A stretch of 64,000 nt of DNA, taken from SCBR16-9 sp964537975. GTDB taxonomy: Bacteria > Hydrogenedentota > Hydrogenedentia > Hydrogenedentales > SCBR16-9. This document shows positions 52,011-62,649 of this stretch, one piece after another. The translations under genes and the position numbers were made by a program. The notes under the pieces are model-generated. The model had not been told where the DNA came from, ran no database searches, and saw nothing but the letters and a program-made list of their open reading frames with translations. Where the stretch lies: contig CAZIDP010000001.1 of NCBI GenBank assembly GCA_964537975.1, positions 186,001 to 250,000 on the forward strand, written 5' to 3'. The first letter of the stretch is position 1; each line of letters starts with the position of its first letter.

Positions 52011-54971
52011 TTACATCAGGCCAACTTCAATACGTGCCCGCGTGATTTGTTTAAATCGTTCACCCATTTTCGAAGCATGATCACGTAGTTTCGTAGCTTC
52101 TTCGGTTTCTTCCAATTTATCCAGTTCATCCGCCAAACGCCGCAGCATGCTCGCATAGGTCGCTACGTAATTGTGTGCAGCAGGTGCCAAAGCCGCAGCT
52201 TCTTTATATTGCTCAACTGATACCCGCAGATCATCAAGATTCACTCCAGCATCCGCCAATACGCCCCGATGCCAGAGCATTTGTGCGTATAACACCCGCA
52301 TGTCTTTGTGTCGCGGGCTCAATGCAACAGATTGTGCTGACCAGTATTCGAGCTGTTCCAGAAATCGTATTTGTAATTCGGGTCGCATGGGCAAATTGAC
52401 GTGATGCACCAAGCGTTCGTAACCATGCGCAATATTATATGCCAAATCAACATTATAGGGAAAACGTCGGAACTGTAGCGCGAGAAATTGCAGATAACGC
52501 TCAAACGCTTCAACCGCGTCATAATATGCAGGCCACAAACTGTTGACTAAAACGACAGCATCTGCTGGTACTGGAGAACCTTCCGGTAATCGACGCGCCC
52601 CACCTGTTTCGGGTATGCGCTGATATATCGTACCACGCTCCACTATATCTTCCAGGGGAATTCCAAGATACATTGCGTCTGATATGGGCACATGGGGTCT
52701 CTGCCCTTCACCTGTGTGCGCGTAAGCGGCAACATTACCCAGGTAATAAGTCGACAAGATTTGGAATTTACGATTATATGCTTCATTCGCTTTACCACTG
52801 ACACCAATGAATTGCATACGCGCCAATGCAAGCTCCTGTAAATACGGCCGCAAGCTCAATCCAAAAAGCAATGCAACGCAAAACAATACAGGAAACGCGA
52901 AGTAGCGGTTACGAACACTACCTGCAATGCTGACGGCAGATGCATGGTCATTTGGCCTATCCGTAACTATTTCATGGCGATATGCGAATGCTAACCATAA
53001 ACCAGCCCAGGTCATTACCAGCATACTCAGGCCCGGATGAGAAAAATTGATATCAATAAATGCATGGCCTAAAAACGCAAGTAAACCACAGAACCCACCT
53101 GCCAACAAAATAAAATGAAGCTTGTCCTGCTCTTTCAAAAGTGCAGAAAGCAAAGAGAGAAGTACAACACCCCAAAAAATCACAAAAAGCATACCACCGA
53201 CAATGCCGGTCTCACATAATATCTGAAGAAAACTGTTGTGTGCTTCCCGGACATCTCCATCGGTGGTACCTTGATATACTGGATACGCAACACCAAAATT
53301 TCCCAGCCCAACACCAGTCAAGGGATTATCAAGAAACATACGCATCCCAACACGCCAATACGAGACACGCAGCCGCATGGATGCAGGGTCTGCCAATTCG
53401 GAGATCGTGATGTCCGTTCCCCTGTCTGTCACCACAGACCGGCTGTCAATTCTACTCATGGTGTCTCGGATGCTTGTCTGCGGTTGGGCTTCTGCCACAC
53501 CCGGTGCCATGCTTTTAAACAGGAGCATTGCAACAAAAAGCAACGGTAACCCGAGTAGTATTACGTTCAGGAGAGGCCGCATAAGCTTCAAGTTAATATT
53601 TAAATTAATCATCTTGTTAAATTTAATGATGATTATGACACTGGTAATCAACGCTGCTATGAACAAAGCCAACATACCACCACGCGAATAGGTGACAAAC
53701 AATGTCCAAACTTGAAATACCAGCACTAAGCTTGCAGCGCAAAGTCCTGAGAACACAAATGCAGGATATACTCCCCGATTCTGTGATTTTTTAAAGATTA
53801 AAAATCCAGGAATGGCACCCAGGAGCAATGAAGTCACAAATGGAAATGCACCTTGCAGGTATAACGGTAAAGCTCCAAGTGTATACATAATGGGAAATTG
53901 TTGAGAGAAGAAAACAATCAGTAAACAAATCAGCCAAGTAAAAAAACCCAGGCCCAAAGCGCATTGGCGAGAATACTTCGTGAAGATTTCCGGGACATGA
54001 TTTACCATATGCATAATAGATTTGTAGTGGCTATAAAGGTAACAGGTAACGGCTGCTGTACCTGGTATACCGAGAATCATATAGGCAGCCAAAGCATTAG
54101 GAAAGAGCATTGAACCAAAGGCCCGATTTATATTGAAACGTCGCGCGAGTTCTGGCGTAAACTCATCCACTCCAAAATATTGCATACGGAGTTCTGCACT
54201 GCTCACCAAGGCATTTCGAAGGTACGGCAGCAAGTAATAATAGTTTAGAATGCTGTACAGCGCTTCGATACCAAGTGAGACGATAAAAGCTCCCAGCAGC
54301 ACTCCCAGGGCGGCACGGTCACGTAGTGTATTAACCACGGTGTAAAACAAGCATGCCAACGAAAACCAAAGGATTAATCGGATGTAGGAATTGTCCAATT
54401 GATAGGATGCAGGTATGACGGCCAATGCTGCAAGGAGAAACAAGAGCAACACGAGCATTGGTTTTTTACCGGCTATCGTTCCACCTTGAAATAAAAGTCG
54501 TAGGTTCCACAATGCAGTAATTGCCAAAATGGCCCAAACGAAATACAAGTTATCCATCGGATAGGTATAACCATCTAATAAGGGCCTGATGATAACCATA
54601 AGCCCAAGCCCTATTGCCGGATGTATCAACGCAGCACCAATCAACCAGAGCAGGGTTACTACGACCAGAAAGATATCCCAGCTCATGGTATCGAGTATCA
54701 ACAATTCATACGCGGGCACACCTATAATGAAGCCCAACAAGCGCTTGGCCCATAGCAGGTTGTTACCCATTGCAAGGAGCAGTAATATCAGGCTGATAGT
54801 TACCAGGAATCCAAGTAAAATTGCTGTTTTTTTGGGTGATGCAAAGGAAACTGGCCAAAACGAAGCAGACGCAAGCGTGAATGATTCTTCATCATTGCGC
54901 ATAGAATCGCCGGCCTGCGACTTTATTTTGTCCGATGTATCAGATACTTTTTTTCTGTTACGAGCAGACAC
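52011..54971 (-). CDS. O-antigen ligase/polymerase-type membrane protein with TPR-like tail
   Basis: 986 residues. A short polar N terminus is followed by about a dozen membrane segments and the Wzy_C region (GVGLGNFGVAYPVYQG, REAHNSFLQILCETGIVGGM), where the long periplasmic loop holds conserved Arg and His. The C-terminal 260 residues are soluble with helical repeats (RVSVEQYKEAAALAPAAHNY). Members join or polymerise surface glycans on undecaprenyl carriers. The stop abuts the WecA-like gene, with no gap between the two coding regions, so they form one operon. Confidence 0.85.
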   Translation of the reverse strand: MSARNRKKVSDTSDKIKSQAGDSMRNDEESFTLASASFWPVSFASPKKTAILLGFLVTISLILLLLAMGNNLLWAKRLLGFIIGVPAYELLILDTMSWDIFLVVVTLLWLIGAALIHPAIGLGLMVIIRPLLDGYTYPMDNLYFVWAILAITALWNLRLLFQGGTIAGKKPMLVLLLFLLAALAVIPASYQLDNSYIRLILWFSLACLFYTVVNTLRDRAALGVLLGAFIVSLGIEALYSILNYYYLLPYLRNALVSSAELRMQYFGVDEFTPELARRFNINRAFGSMLFPNALAAYMILGIPGTAAVTCYLYSHYKSIMHMVNHVPEIFTKYSRQCALGLGFFTWLICLLIVFFSQQFPIMYTLGALPLYLQGAFPFVTSLLLGAIPGFLIFKKSQNRGVYPAFVFSGLCAASLVLVFQVWTLFVTYSRGGMLALFIAALITSVIIIIKFNKMINLNINLKLMRPLLNVILLGLPLLFVAMLLFKSMAPGVAEAQPQTSIRDTMSRIDSRSVVTDRGTDITISELADPASMRLRVSYWRVGMRMFLDNPLTGVGLGNFGVAYPVYQGTTDGDVREAHNSFLQILCETGIVGGMLFVIFWGVVLLSLLSALLKEQDKLHFILLAGGFCGLLAFLGHAFIDINFSHPGLSMLVMTWAGLWLAFAYRHEIVTDRPNDHASAVSIAGSVRNRYFAFPVLFCVALLFGLSLRPYLQELALARMQFIGVSGKANEAYNRKFQILSTYYLGNVAAYAHTGEGQRPHVPISDAMYLGIPLEDIVERGTIYQRIPETGGARRLPEGSPVPADAVVLVNSLWPAYYDAVEAFERYLQFLALQFRRFPYNVDLAYNIAHGYERLVHHVNLPMRPELQIRFLEQLEYWSAQSVALSPRHKDMRVLYAQMLWHRGVLADAGVNLDDLRVSVEQYKEAAALAPAAHNYVATYASMLRRLADELDKLEETEEATKLRDHASKMGERFKQITRARIEVGLM

Positions 54972-56069
54972 TTATCTTTGCTCCCCTCTTTTTACAACAT
55001 GCATCAAAACGACAATAAGCATAAAAATTCCAATGGTTTGCGATAATATAATCACAGTTCCATGTACATCCATTTTTGGTAAGAGTGCACCACCCAATCC
55101 CACCACTGCCGCGACCAGATATATAAACGCTACTGCCTGACCAGGGGTCATACCTAAATCAACCAGTCGATGTGAAAAGTGTCGTTTGTCACCTTTCATA
55201 ATGGATTCACCATTGCGCATCCTGATATAGACTACGCTGATAATGTCGAACAGTGGCACACTCAAGGCCAATAAAGGCGAGGCAACCGCAATTCTTGATG
55301 GAAGACCTTCCACATGAAAAGTACCTATAACCGCTATGGTTGCGAGGAAGAATCCATTAAACATAGAGCCGGCGTCTCCCATAAAGATTCTCGCTGGATT
55401 CAGGTTATGATACAAAAAGCCACCAACCGATCCCGCAAAAATCATTAACAGCACCCGTGTCAGTTGATCATCACCACCCTGGAGACACAAAAAAAACGAA
55501 AATGCTGCGATAACGGAGATTCCACCACACAGGCCATCCATGTTATCAAGGAAATTCATGGCATTGGTAATGACCAGTATCCACAAAATGGTTACAGCAG
55601 CGGACAGAAAATAATTGTGCAGCACAAAAACTTCAATACGATTTCCAAACATTACCAACACTACCGCAGCAGCGATCTGTCCAAACAGCTTTACCCAGGG
55701 CGTCAGGCTGACCAAATCGTCGACGAGACCCAAAACAAATATTATCAAGGCACCCAGCAGAATGCCGATGAGTTTGGATTGACTGTGTTCTCCCAGCGTA
55801 TCCAACAGAAAATCCTGAATCCAGCGGTCACCCAAGTAGCCCAAAAGATACAATGCCAACACGTGAACAGCAATCACAGTGATAAAAACAGCAAAAATAG
55901 CAACACCACCCAACAATGGCATGGGCTTGTGGTGCACCTTGCGTTCACCAGGGTGATCGAAAAACCCCCATCGGAGCGACAAACGTTTGACCAGGGCAGT
56001 TGCGCCAATGCCCAACATATAGGAGAGGGTCAAAAAGTATAGATATATGGCAAACTCGGTCCAGGGCAT
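54972..56069 (-). CDS. WecA/TagO-type undecaprenyl-phosphate sugar-1-phosphate transferase
   Basis: 365 residues, about eleven membrane helices. Cytosolic motifs VHHKPMPLLGGVAIF, LGLVDDLVSL (catalytic DD), MNFLDNMDGLCGG and ARIFMGDAGSMFNGF are the Mg and nucleotide-binding loops of the MraY/WecA family; the final KGDKRHFSHRLVDLG is the His-rich loop of WecA. It starts lipid-linked glycan synthesis. The start overlaps the stop of the glycosyltransferase (TAATG). Confidence 0.93.
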   Translation of the reverse strand: MPWTEFAIYLYFLTLSYMLGIGATALVKRLSLRWGFFDHPGERKVHHKPMPLLGGVAIFAVFITVIAVHVLALYLLGYLGDRWIQDFLLDTLGEHSQSKLIGILLGALIIFVLGLVDDLVSLTPWVKLFGQIAAAVVLVMFGNRIEVFVLHNYFLSAAVTILWILVITNAMNFLDNMDGLCGGISVIAAFSFFLCLQGGDDQLTRVLLMIFAGSVGGFLYHNLNPARIFMGDAGSMFNGFFLATIAVIGTFHVEGLPSRIAVASPLLALSVPLFDIISVVYIRMRNGESIMKGDKRHFSHRLVDLGMTPGQAVAFIYLVAAVVGLGGALLPKMDVHGTVIILSQTIGIFMLIVVLMHVVKRGEQR

Positions 56070-57163
56070 TACATTACTTCCAGGTAAATTTCAAACTCTT
56101 TTCTGGCAATCACCTCTGCATGAAACGCATCATGCACACGTATTTGCGCCTGTTTTCCCATTTTTTCACGCAATGATTCATCGTTCAGCAATGTATTCAA
56201 AGCATTTGCAAGTGCCTGTGAATCCTTTGGCGGCACATTCACCCCGGTTTCACCATCGCGGTTTACTTCCTCAACACCAGTATTCAAGAAGGTAGCAACC
56301 ACAGGTTTTCCACAAGCATGTGCCTCCAACATGGAAATCCCATAGGCTTCACTGCGCTCACAAGACGGAAAGGCAAAAACGGAACAACCATGAAGGTGGT
56401 TGACCAATTCCTGGTGCGTTAATGTTCCCGGAAAGAACACCTCAACCCCCAACTGCCTGGCCAGTTCCGTACACACCTTACGCTCAGGTCCATCACCCGC
56501 AATCACCACCTTTGCCTTGATATGGGAAGCCGCTTCAACCAGGTACCACAATCCTTTGTAATACCGATGCCTACCGGAAAACAACACAAATGGGTGTCCG
56601 TACTTTTCTCTCAACTCCTGTACCGCATCATGGTTGGGATGAGCAAATTCTTCAGGCAAGATACCCAGTGGAACCACCCTGCAACGCGTCTTAAAATCTT
56701 GAAGCAAAGGCGATGTATCCAGATATTTCTTGCTGGAAGGTAAAATTGTAGCAGCCTGGGCCAAAAAATGCATTTGGAACGGTTTGTACAATTTCATCGC
56801 AGTTGCCTGACGAACCACATCACTTTGGTAACGAACTATCAATTTGGCTTTTGGACGTGCTATCAACCAACCCAGTTCGGCTGTAGGATTTGGCACATGC
56901 ACCACGACAAGATCGGCTTTAATTTTGCGCATGTACCAGGGAAACAAAATTGAAAATGGCGCACTTTGAAAACGACCCCATTCACCAACTTCTGTGATCT
57001 TTACGCCCTCATGCTCTCTATAACGTGTCCATACGCCACGACTGCACACCAGTGCCTCTACATCTGCCCATTGACGCTGGAATCGGCATGTGTTGGCCAG
57101 ATGCCGTTCCATACCGCCATGCACGGGGGGATCATAATCTTTATAAACGTGGAGTATCTTCAT
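56069..57163 (-). CDS. GT4-type glycosyltransferase
   Basis: The start is MKILHVYKDYDPPVHGGMER (57163); the frame is open to 57181. 364 residues, GT-B fold. The N-terminal half has GGMERHLANTCRF. The C-terminal half has VLFSGRHRYYKGLWYLVEA, VIAGDGPERKVC, and the EX7E-type segment FPSCERSEAYGISMLEAHAC with DGETGVNVPP. It transfers a sugar from a nucleotide donor to the lipid-linked glycan. Co-transcribed with the wecA-like and ligase genes. Confidence 0.92.
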   Translation of the reverse strand: MKILHVYKDYDPPVHGGMERHLANTCRFQRQWADVEALVCSRGVWTRYREHEGVKITEVGEWGRFQSAPFSILFPWYMRKIKADLVVVHVPNPTAELGWLIARPKAKLIVRYQSDVVRQATAMKLYKPFQMHFLAQAATILPSSKKYLDTSPLLQDFKTRCRVVPLGILPEEFAHPNHDAVQELREKYGHPFVLFSGRHRYYKGLWYLVEAASHIKAKVVIAGDGPERKVCTELARQLGVEVFFPGTLTHQELVNHLHGCSVFAFPSCERSEAYGISMLEAHACGKPVVATFLNTGVEEVNRDGETGVNVPPKDSQALANALNTLLNDESLREKMGKQAQIRVHDAFHAEVIARKEFEIYLEVM

Positions 57164-57261
57164 TGGCAGGTCCAAATTCAAAACTCGAATTGTATCACAT
57201 GGTAGAGGGTTGACTCATCGTTTAAGCAACCTGGCAACCTTGGAGTCAGGCTTGCGACGAC

Positions 57262-57293
57262 AAAAAAATCCCATACCTGAGATTGGTATGGGA
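57262..57293 (-). terminator. Intrinsic terminator after the metallophosphoesterase gene
   Basis: On the reverse strand TCCCATACC (57293-57285) pairs perfectly with GGTATGGGA (57277-57269), followed by seven T (57268-57262). It ends the phosphoesterase transcript before the glycosyltransferase operon. Confidence 0.88.
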
Positions 57294-57339
57294 CAAGTTA
57301 GTTAAAAAATAGTAAATTGCCAGAAAATCCAGCCTGGCG

Positions 57340-58047
57340 CTAAATATCTGCTCTTAACAAGGCAAAATTAATCCCGGGCATGGGTGCGCCTCCGTTATGA
57401 TAGGTCACCCCCTCATAATATCTGCCATCAACCGGTACATGGGTATGGCCAAAGTATACTGAACGCACACCATGATCGCGAGTATGTCCGATATCGTAAA
57501 GGTAAGAAGAAACACGCTTTATGGTGCGTTTGGGCGGAAAAGCCAGTCGTGAAATTGCCAGATGGGCACCTGCGCGAAACGCAGCATCCCATAGTTTATT
57601 TTTGAAAGCTCCCTGTTTTTTGTGGTGACACCATGAAGCACGGTAACGTTGTAATTGCCTGTGGCTCATTTTGCGATTGGCGACATCACCATGAAGAAAC
57701 AGGGTACTACCCACACGCAAATAATAAGGATGCCAGGAAAAGTTGGAGGTATGTTTCGCCAAGTCTTCCAGCGCGTGAATAAATCCTGCAATGAAGTCAT
57801 GGTTGCCCAAGTTCACATGAAACTGACAATTGGGATATCTTTTACAAATATCATCAAAAAAAGTAATTGCCTGCTCTATGGTTTCAGGAATGCTGGCAAG
57901 TGAGGTCCACTTAAAATCGACTGAATCACCATTAAAGACAAATAAATCGGCTTTTTCTGCTGCGTCATAAATTTTAAGAACATGCTGTTCCCATTGCGAA
58001 CGTTTACAGAACATATGTAAATCTGAAACAACATAGGCTGATTTCAT
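57340..58047 (-). CDS. Calcineurin-like metallophosphoesterase (LpxH-like)
   Basis: 235 residues: VVSDLHMF, FNGDSVDF, NLGNHDF, YLRVGSTLFLHGD and YFGHTHVP give the full set of Asp/His/Asn metal ligands, although the second motif is GDSVDF where GDxxD is usual. Members include LpxH, which removes UMP from UDP-2,3-diacylglucosamine in lipid A synthesis; specificity cannot be told here. Followed by a strong terminator, so it is separate from the polysaccharide operon downstream. Confidence 0.85.
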   Translation of the reverse strand: MKSAYVVSDLHMFCKRSQWEQHVLKIYDAAEKADLFVFNGDSVDFKWTSLASIPETIEQAITFFDDICKRYPNCQFHVNLGNHDFIAGFIHALEDLAKHTSNFSWHPYYLRVGSTLFLHGDVANRKMSHRQLQRYRASWCHHKKQGAFKNKLWDAAFRAGAHLAISRLAFPPKRTIKRVSSYLYDIGHTRDHGVRSVYFGHTHVPVDGRYYEGVTYHNGGAPMPGINFALLRADI

Positions 58048-58380
58048 AGGCGCTCCATTTTAGTGAAATGTGTAAAGAAAGCTGCATTGCAGCGCGTCTA
58101 GACTTTGCTCATTATAACATAAAAAGCATCTAATTTGCATTGAAACATCAACTTTGACTGCGTGAATTCCAAATTCAGTTTCCAAGATCATGGTGGTATG
58201 CCATCAAGTTAGACAATTGCTGACTATTTCGGTGGCAGCTATTTATCCAGCCATAGGTTTATGAGCAAGATATCTGACAATAATTATGCTTTTTAGTATT
58301 GCCTGACCTGTTATCTGATGATGCAACACAGGCGAAGGAAGAAAATAGTAATGATAATGTGTTTTGTGTCGCCATTAGCG
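58048..58380. other. Gene-free region between hybrid kinase and phosphoesterase genes
   Basis: About 330 bp, AT rich, no convincing ORF, hairpin or promoter. It must contain the promoter of the phosphoesterase (58047), but no box stands out. Confidence 0.4.
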
Positions 58381-61300
58381 CTAGGATGCTGTATAATTAT
58401 CCTGGTTGCTATCCAGCACCTCCCGCAGCTTAACGGCCAGGTCTTTTATTGAAAACGGTTTCTGGATGAAGTGCTCATTTTCGTCCAGTACACCCTGATG
58501 CCCGATGAAGTCAGCCGTGTATCCCGACATATATAAGTGCGTGATGCCAGTATAGGTAGACAACAGGTATTTGGCCAGGTCTCTCCCATTCATTTCCGGC
58601 ATTACTAAATCGGTCATCAGCAGATTGAATTGTCCAGAATGTTCTTTAGCCAAGAGGATCGCCTCACCCGGGGAGGGGGCAGGTAGTACGGTATACCCCA
58701 GTTTTTTCAGCAACATTGTAGTAACATTGAGTATTTGCGGTTCATCTTCAACCAACAATATGGTTTCACTACCGCCCAACATTGCCTCAGCCAGTTTATG
58801 CTCCGATTTTGGTACATTTTCAGCAATGTATCGTGGCAGGTAAATTCTTAACGTGGTTCCCTGCTTCAGCTCGCTGTATACATTGATGAATCCTTTATTT
58901 TGCTTTACCGTACCATAGACAGTGGATAGCCCCAGGCCGGTCCCTTTGCCCAGTTCTTTGGTGGTAAAAAAGGGCTCGAAGAGCCGGGAATGCGTTTCTG
59001 CGTCCATACCACAACCGTTGTCACTTACCGCCAACTGAACAAAATCACCGGGAATAAAGCCCGCGTGAGCGGTACAATATTCTTCATCAAAAGTAATATT
59101 TTCTGATTCAATGGTTATTTTACCTACACCAGCAATGGCATCTCGGGCATTAACACAGAGGTTGGCCAGGATTTGATCAATCTGTGATGGGTCCATTTTC
59201 ACGAGCCACAAACCTTGACGAGATTTCCAGGATATTTCAATATTTTCGCCGATTAACTGGCGCAGCATTTTGAGTATTCCTGCTACAGTTTCATTGAGGT
59301 CTATAACTTTAGGAACCACGGTTTGCTTACGGGCAAACGCGAGTAGTTGACGGGTCAAGTCAGCAGAATGTTTGGTGGCCTTTTGGATATCCTCCAAAAT
59401 AGCATGCATGGTATCACCGGGCTGCACCAGGTCCAAACCAATCTCTGTCTGTCCCAAGATGACACCCAACATGTTGTTGAAGTCATGGGCTACACCGCCA
59501 GCCAAACGGCCCACCGATTCCATTTTCTGCGCTTGGGTTAATTGCGATTGAAGATACTCCTTTTCTTCTTCAGCACGCTTACGGTTGGTTATGTCCCGAA
59601 TCAATATAAGTACTCTCTCTTCATTCAAGGGAACAACACGCGCTTCAAAAAAGAGGTTCCCTGCAGGAACTGTCAATTCATATTCAACTGAATGGAGTTT
59701 CTTTGTCTTGAATACATCATGGATACTTTTCATAATGACATTAGACACGTTTTCAGGAATAACATCTGGAATCTTTTTACCCAGTATGTCCTCTCTGGGG
59801 TAAATCAATTGATCTTCTGAAGTAGCACGGATGTCGAGGTACTCCCCTTCAGCGTTGACTTGGATAATGATATCGGGGATAACTTCAAGCATTGTACGAT
59901 TGTAGGCTTCACTTTCACGCAATGCTTCCTCATATTGCTTGCGTTCAGTAATGTTAATGTGCGTGCCTACTGTCAAATCAGAGAGACTGCCATCTGAATT
60001 ATGTAATGTCTGACCACGGCTCCATATCCAAACCCAGCTACCATCTGCATGATGCATTCGGAAGAAATTCTCAAACATCCCACTGGAGCCGGAATCAATA
60101 TAAGCAATAAAATGGCTTACTGCCTGAGCCTTGTCATCGGGATGTATTAAATTAATCAAGACCTCATCCAGGTTTGATGAGCCATCCATTATATAGTTGT
60201 CGGAGTCTAGTCCAAGCATCCCAAAATATTCTGGACTGCACCACAGGTATTTTGTCTTTTGATGGAACTCCCAGGCTCCAGTATTCGACACGGCAATGAT
60301 AGATCGGAATCTTGCTTCGCTCTTCTGTAATTCCGCCCGTCTCTGATATTCACTAGTAACATCTCGAAACACGAGTACGGCACCGATTACGGTACCAGAT
60401 GTATCACGGATAGGCGCGCAACTGTCTGCAATCTGATGTTCTTTATGGTCTCGGGCTATTAACGTAGTGTGGTTGGCCAAGCTTACATTGACACCTTCCT
60501 TAAGAGTGTGCCTCACTGGATTCATGGTTGTCTCTCGGGTCTGCGCATTGATTATGTGAAATACCTCTTCCACGGGACACCCTATTGCGTCAGCAGAGGT
60601 CCAGCCAGTCAAGGCTTCCGCAGCATGGTTGATGCTTACAACATTCCCTTCATGGTTGCAGACTATCACTCCGTCGCCAATAGAGCGCAGCGTAGCTGCG
60701 AGATGCTCTTCACTCTTAAGCAGAGCGGCTGTACGTTCCAGCACCAGTTTTTCGAGTGCCTGGCGGTTGCGCAACAGCACCGAGACAACAATGGTCAGCG
60801 CGGCTGTGAGCAGCAGCCCTGACAAAGCTACACTTAACCCGGCTCTCGCAGGGTGTATACGTAAAAACTCCGGCCAGGCATGTGCTTTTATGATGAATGT
60901 CTTACCAAAAGCCAGAATAGGTCGCATAATGACAAGACTTTCTACAGGTAGATTGTCTTCCAACCAAGAGGCAGCAAGCGTTTCTAATGGCTTGTGACCA
61001 TCGACAAACAGTAGTTCTTTGGCCAAAACATCACTGGGAATAGTACCAGCCAGTACATCCCCCAAGCGCAGCACAACCAAGGCCAAACCCTTTGGCTGCT
61101 TCCGTTGCAGGTCAGCGTAGACAGGACGGAAAATCAGTATCCCTTTCTGACTACCGGTCTCATGCTCCAGTGTTACCGGTTCAGTCGCGGTTATCAATCC
61201 GGTATGTAACGCTTCTTCAATCGCAGCAAGCCATACCGGAACCGAACCAAGGTCAAATCCAATTTCTACAGTATTCGCTTCTTCTGGTATCACACGGAAC

Positions 61301-62412
61301 ATCGGGTAATACACATCACGGGCTGTTGCTGGCACTCGCTCGCCAGAGGTGTCTTTTTGCCATATCTCGAATTCATCTATCCCAAGGGTATGGGTTTCTT
61401 GTTCGAAGTCCTCCTTGTTCTCTTCCGGAACGAGCGCTACCAACGCCCATGCATCTGCACTTGGATTACGGGTCAAGTATTCTGCATAGTGTTGAAATTC
61501 CTCAAGAGTGACATAGTCGCTGTTCTCGTAAAACCGCGCCAGCCCTTCAAGCTCAAAATCTTGTATGTCTTGAAAAGCATCCGATACCGCTGCTGTCCGG
61601 CCTACCGCCAGATTCCGAAACGCATCAGCCTGATTCCTGACGGAAGCATCTTGAACCAGCCAGGCTGTAAACAAGGTCAGGATAAGGCCGACTACAATAA
61701 CCAGGACTGGTTCCAACCACCCCATCCAGCGTATATGGCCTTCGAGTTGGGCACGACGTTGTAACAAGTATGAACCAACAAAAAGTATGGTTATAAACGC
61801 GAGCATTGTCAATCCTACAGGCAGAACAGACTCAGCAGCCAGGCTCCAATACCATTCCCGTACGTCGATATCTATGCCCAACATGGCAATGAATTCATTG
61901 GTCTTCGGATCGGACAACGGTACCATTGCGGTAATCCATGTGCCCCAACGGTCAGTCTGTGGCCCCAAGGTCAGTGCGGACTGTGTTTCGAAAACGTGTA
62001 AATCTTCCAATGTGACTTCATCATAAATTTGGCCAGCCGGTGATTCATCTTCTGAACCTGCCGGTTCGCTATCTACATGAAAATACACTGTCCCATCTGG
62101 CTTGCACCCCATAAGGTAGGCAAAACGATACTTTGGCGTAACAGCACAGACCGCACTGAAGTATTTCTTGAGTCTCTGGTATTCCGGTAAGTTCAGGTCA
62201 TCTTCTGTACCTGAGAGTGCCTGAACATATTCAAGATTCACGGACCTGGCCACCAGGTGTGCTTGCTGGAGAAGCTCATCGCGTAAGCTGTGATCAACCT
62301 GAATGAACAACCAGTAGGTACAAAGCGTACCAGCGACCAGAATTACTGCCAACAACATCAGTAGCCACCGGTGACTCCAGATGTATCCTTCAGGCGATTT
62401 ATATTGTGTCAT
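58381..62412 (-). CDS. CHASE-PAS hybrid histidine kinase with C-terminal receiver
   Basis: The start is MTQYKSPEGYIW (62412), with GGAG 10 nt upstream; the frame is open to 62460. About 1343 residues. Two membrane segments flank a first sensor region. A third membrane region leads to a CHASE domain (about 260-470: DAFQDIQDFELEGLARFY, EFEIWQKDTSGERV) and another membrane segment. Three PAS domains follow (first IGDGVIVCNHEGNVVSINHA). The kinase core has the phospho-histidine in GGVAHDFNNMLG, then the N box NLCVNARDAI, and DNGCGMD and GKGTGLGLSTVYG. The receiver has VEDEP and the acceptor Asp in LMTDLVMP. It probably senses an external small ligand. No output regulator is adjacent. Confidence 0.92.
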   Translation of the reverse strand: MTQYKSPEGYIWSHRWLLMLLAVILVAGTLCTYWLFIQVDHSLRDELLQQAHLVARSVNLEYVQALSGTEDDLNLPEYQRLKKYFSAVCAVTPKYRFAYLMGCKPDGTVYFHVDSEPAGSEDESPAGQIYDEVTLEDLHVFETQSALTLGPQTDRWGTWITAMVPLSDPKTNEFIAMLGIDIDVREWYWSLAAESVLPVGLTMLAFITILFVGSYLLQRRAQLEGHIRWMGWLEPVLVIVVGLILTLFTAWLVQDASVRNQADAFRNLAVGRTAAVSDAFQDIQDFELEGLARFYENSDYVTLEEFQHYAEYLTRNPSADAWALVALVPEENKEDFEQETHTLGIDEFEIWQKDTSGERVPATARDVYYPMFRVIPEEANTVEIGFDLGSVPVWLAAIEEALHTGLITATEPVTLEHETGSQKGILIFRPVYADLQRKQPKGLALVVLRLGDVLAGTIPSDVLAKELLFVDGHKPLETLAASWLEDNLPVESLVIMRPILAFGKTFIIKAHAWPEFLRIHPARAGLSVALSGLLLTAALTIVVSVLLRNRQALEKLVLERTAALLKSEEHLAATLRSIGDGVIVCNHEGNVVSINHAAEALTGWTSADAIGCPVEEVFHIINAQTRETTMNPVRHTLKEGVNVSLANHTTLIARDHKEHQIADSCAPIRDTSGTVIGAVLVFRDVTSEYQRRAELQKSEARFRSIIAVSNTGAWEFHQKTKYLWCSPEYFGMLGLDSDNYIMDGSSNLDEVLINLIHPDDKAQAVSHFIAYIDSGSSGMFENFFRMHHADGSWVWIWSRGQTLHNSDGSLSDLTVGTHINITERKQYEEALRESEAYNRTMLEVIPDIIIQVNAEGEYLDIRATSEDQLIYPREDILGKKIPDVIPENVSNVIMKSIHDVFKTKKLHSVEYELTVPAGNLFFEARVVPLNEERVLILIRDITNRKRAEEEKEYLQSQLTQAQKMESVGRLAGGVAHDFNNMLGVILGQTEIGLDLVQPGDTMHAILEDIQKATKHSADLTRQLLAFARKQTVVPKVIDLNETVAGILKMLRQLIGENIEISWKSRQGLWLVKMDPSQIDQILANLCVNARDAIAGVGKITIESENITFDEEYCTAHAGFIPGDFVQLAVSDNGCGMDAETHSRLFEPFFTTKELGKGTGLGLSTVYGTVKQNKGFINVYSELKQGTTLRIYLPRYIAENVPKSEHKLAEAMLGGSETILLVEDEPQILNVTTMLLKKLGYTVLPAPSPGEAILLAKEHSGQFNLLMTDLVMPEMNGRDLAKYLLSTYTGITHLYMSGYTADFIGHQGVLDENEHFIQKPFSIKDLAVKLREVLDSNQDNYTAS

Positions 62413-62649
62413 AAGGACAGAACTCCATTGAGAAAAGTATACCAAAGTCATTATACACAATAATCCTCATATTATGAATATGCGAATTATATTTTTAGCA
62501 AGAATATACAGCTCAAAATAATTAAAGTCGTGATAAAACTAACAAAAGTTGAACAAAAAACTTGAACTGTTTACCATGACAGTAAGCAGGTAAGATATAT
62601 TGAACAGGTACTATCTGCTGGAAAAAAATTCAATCGGGAGGAAGAAAAA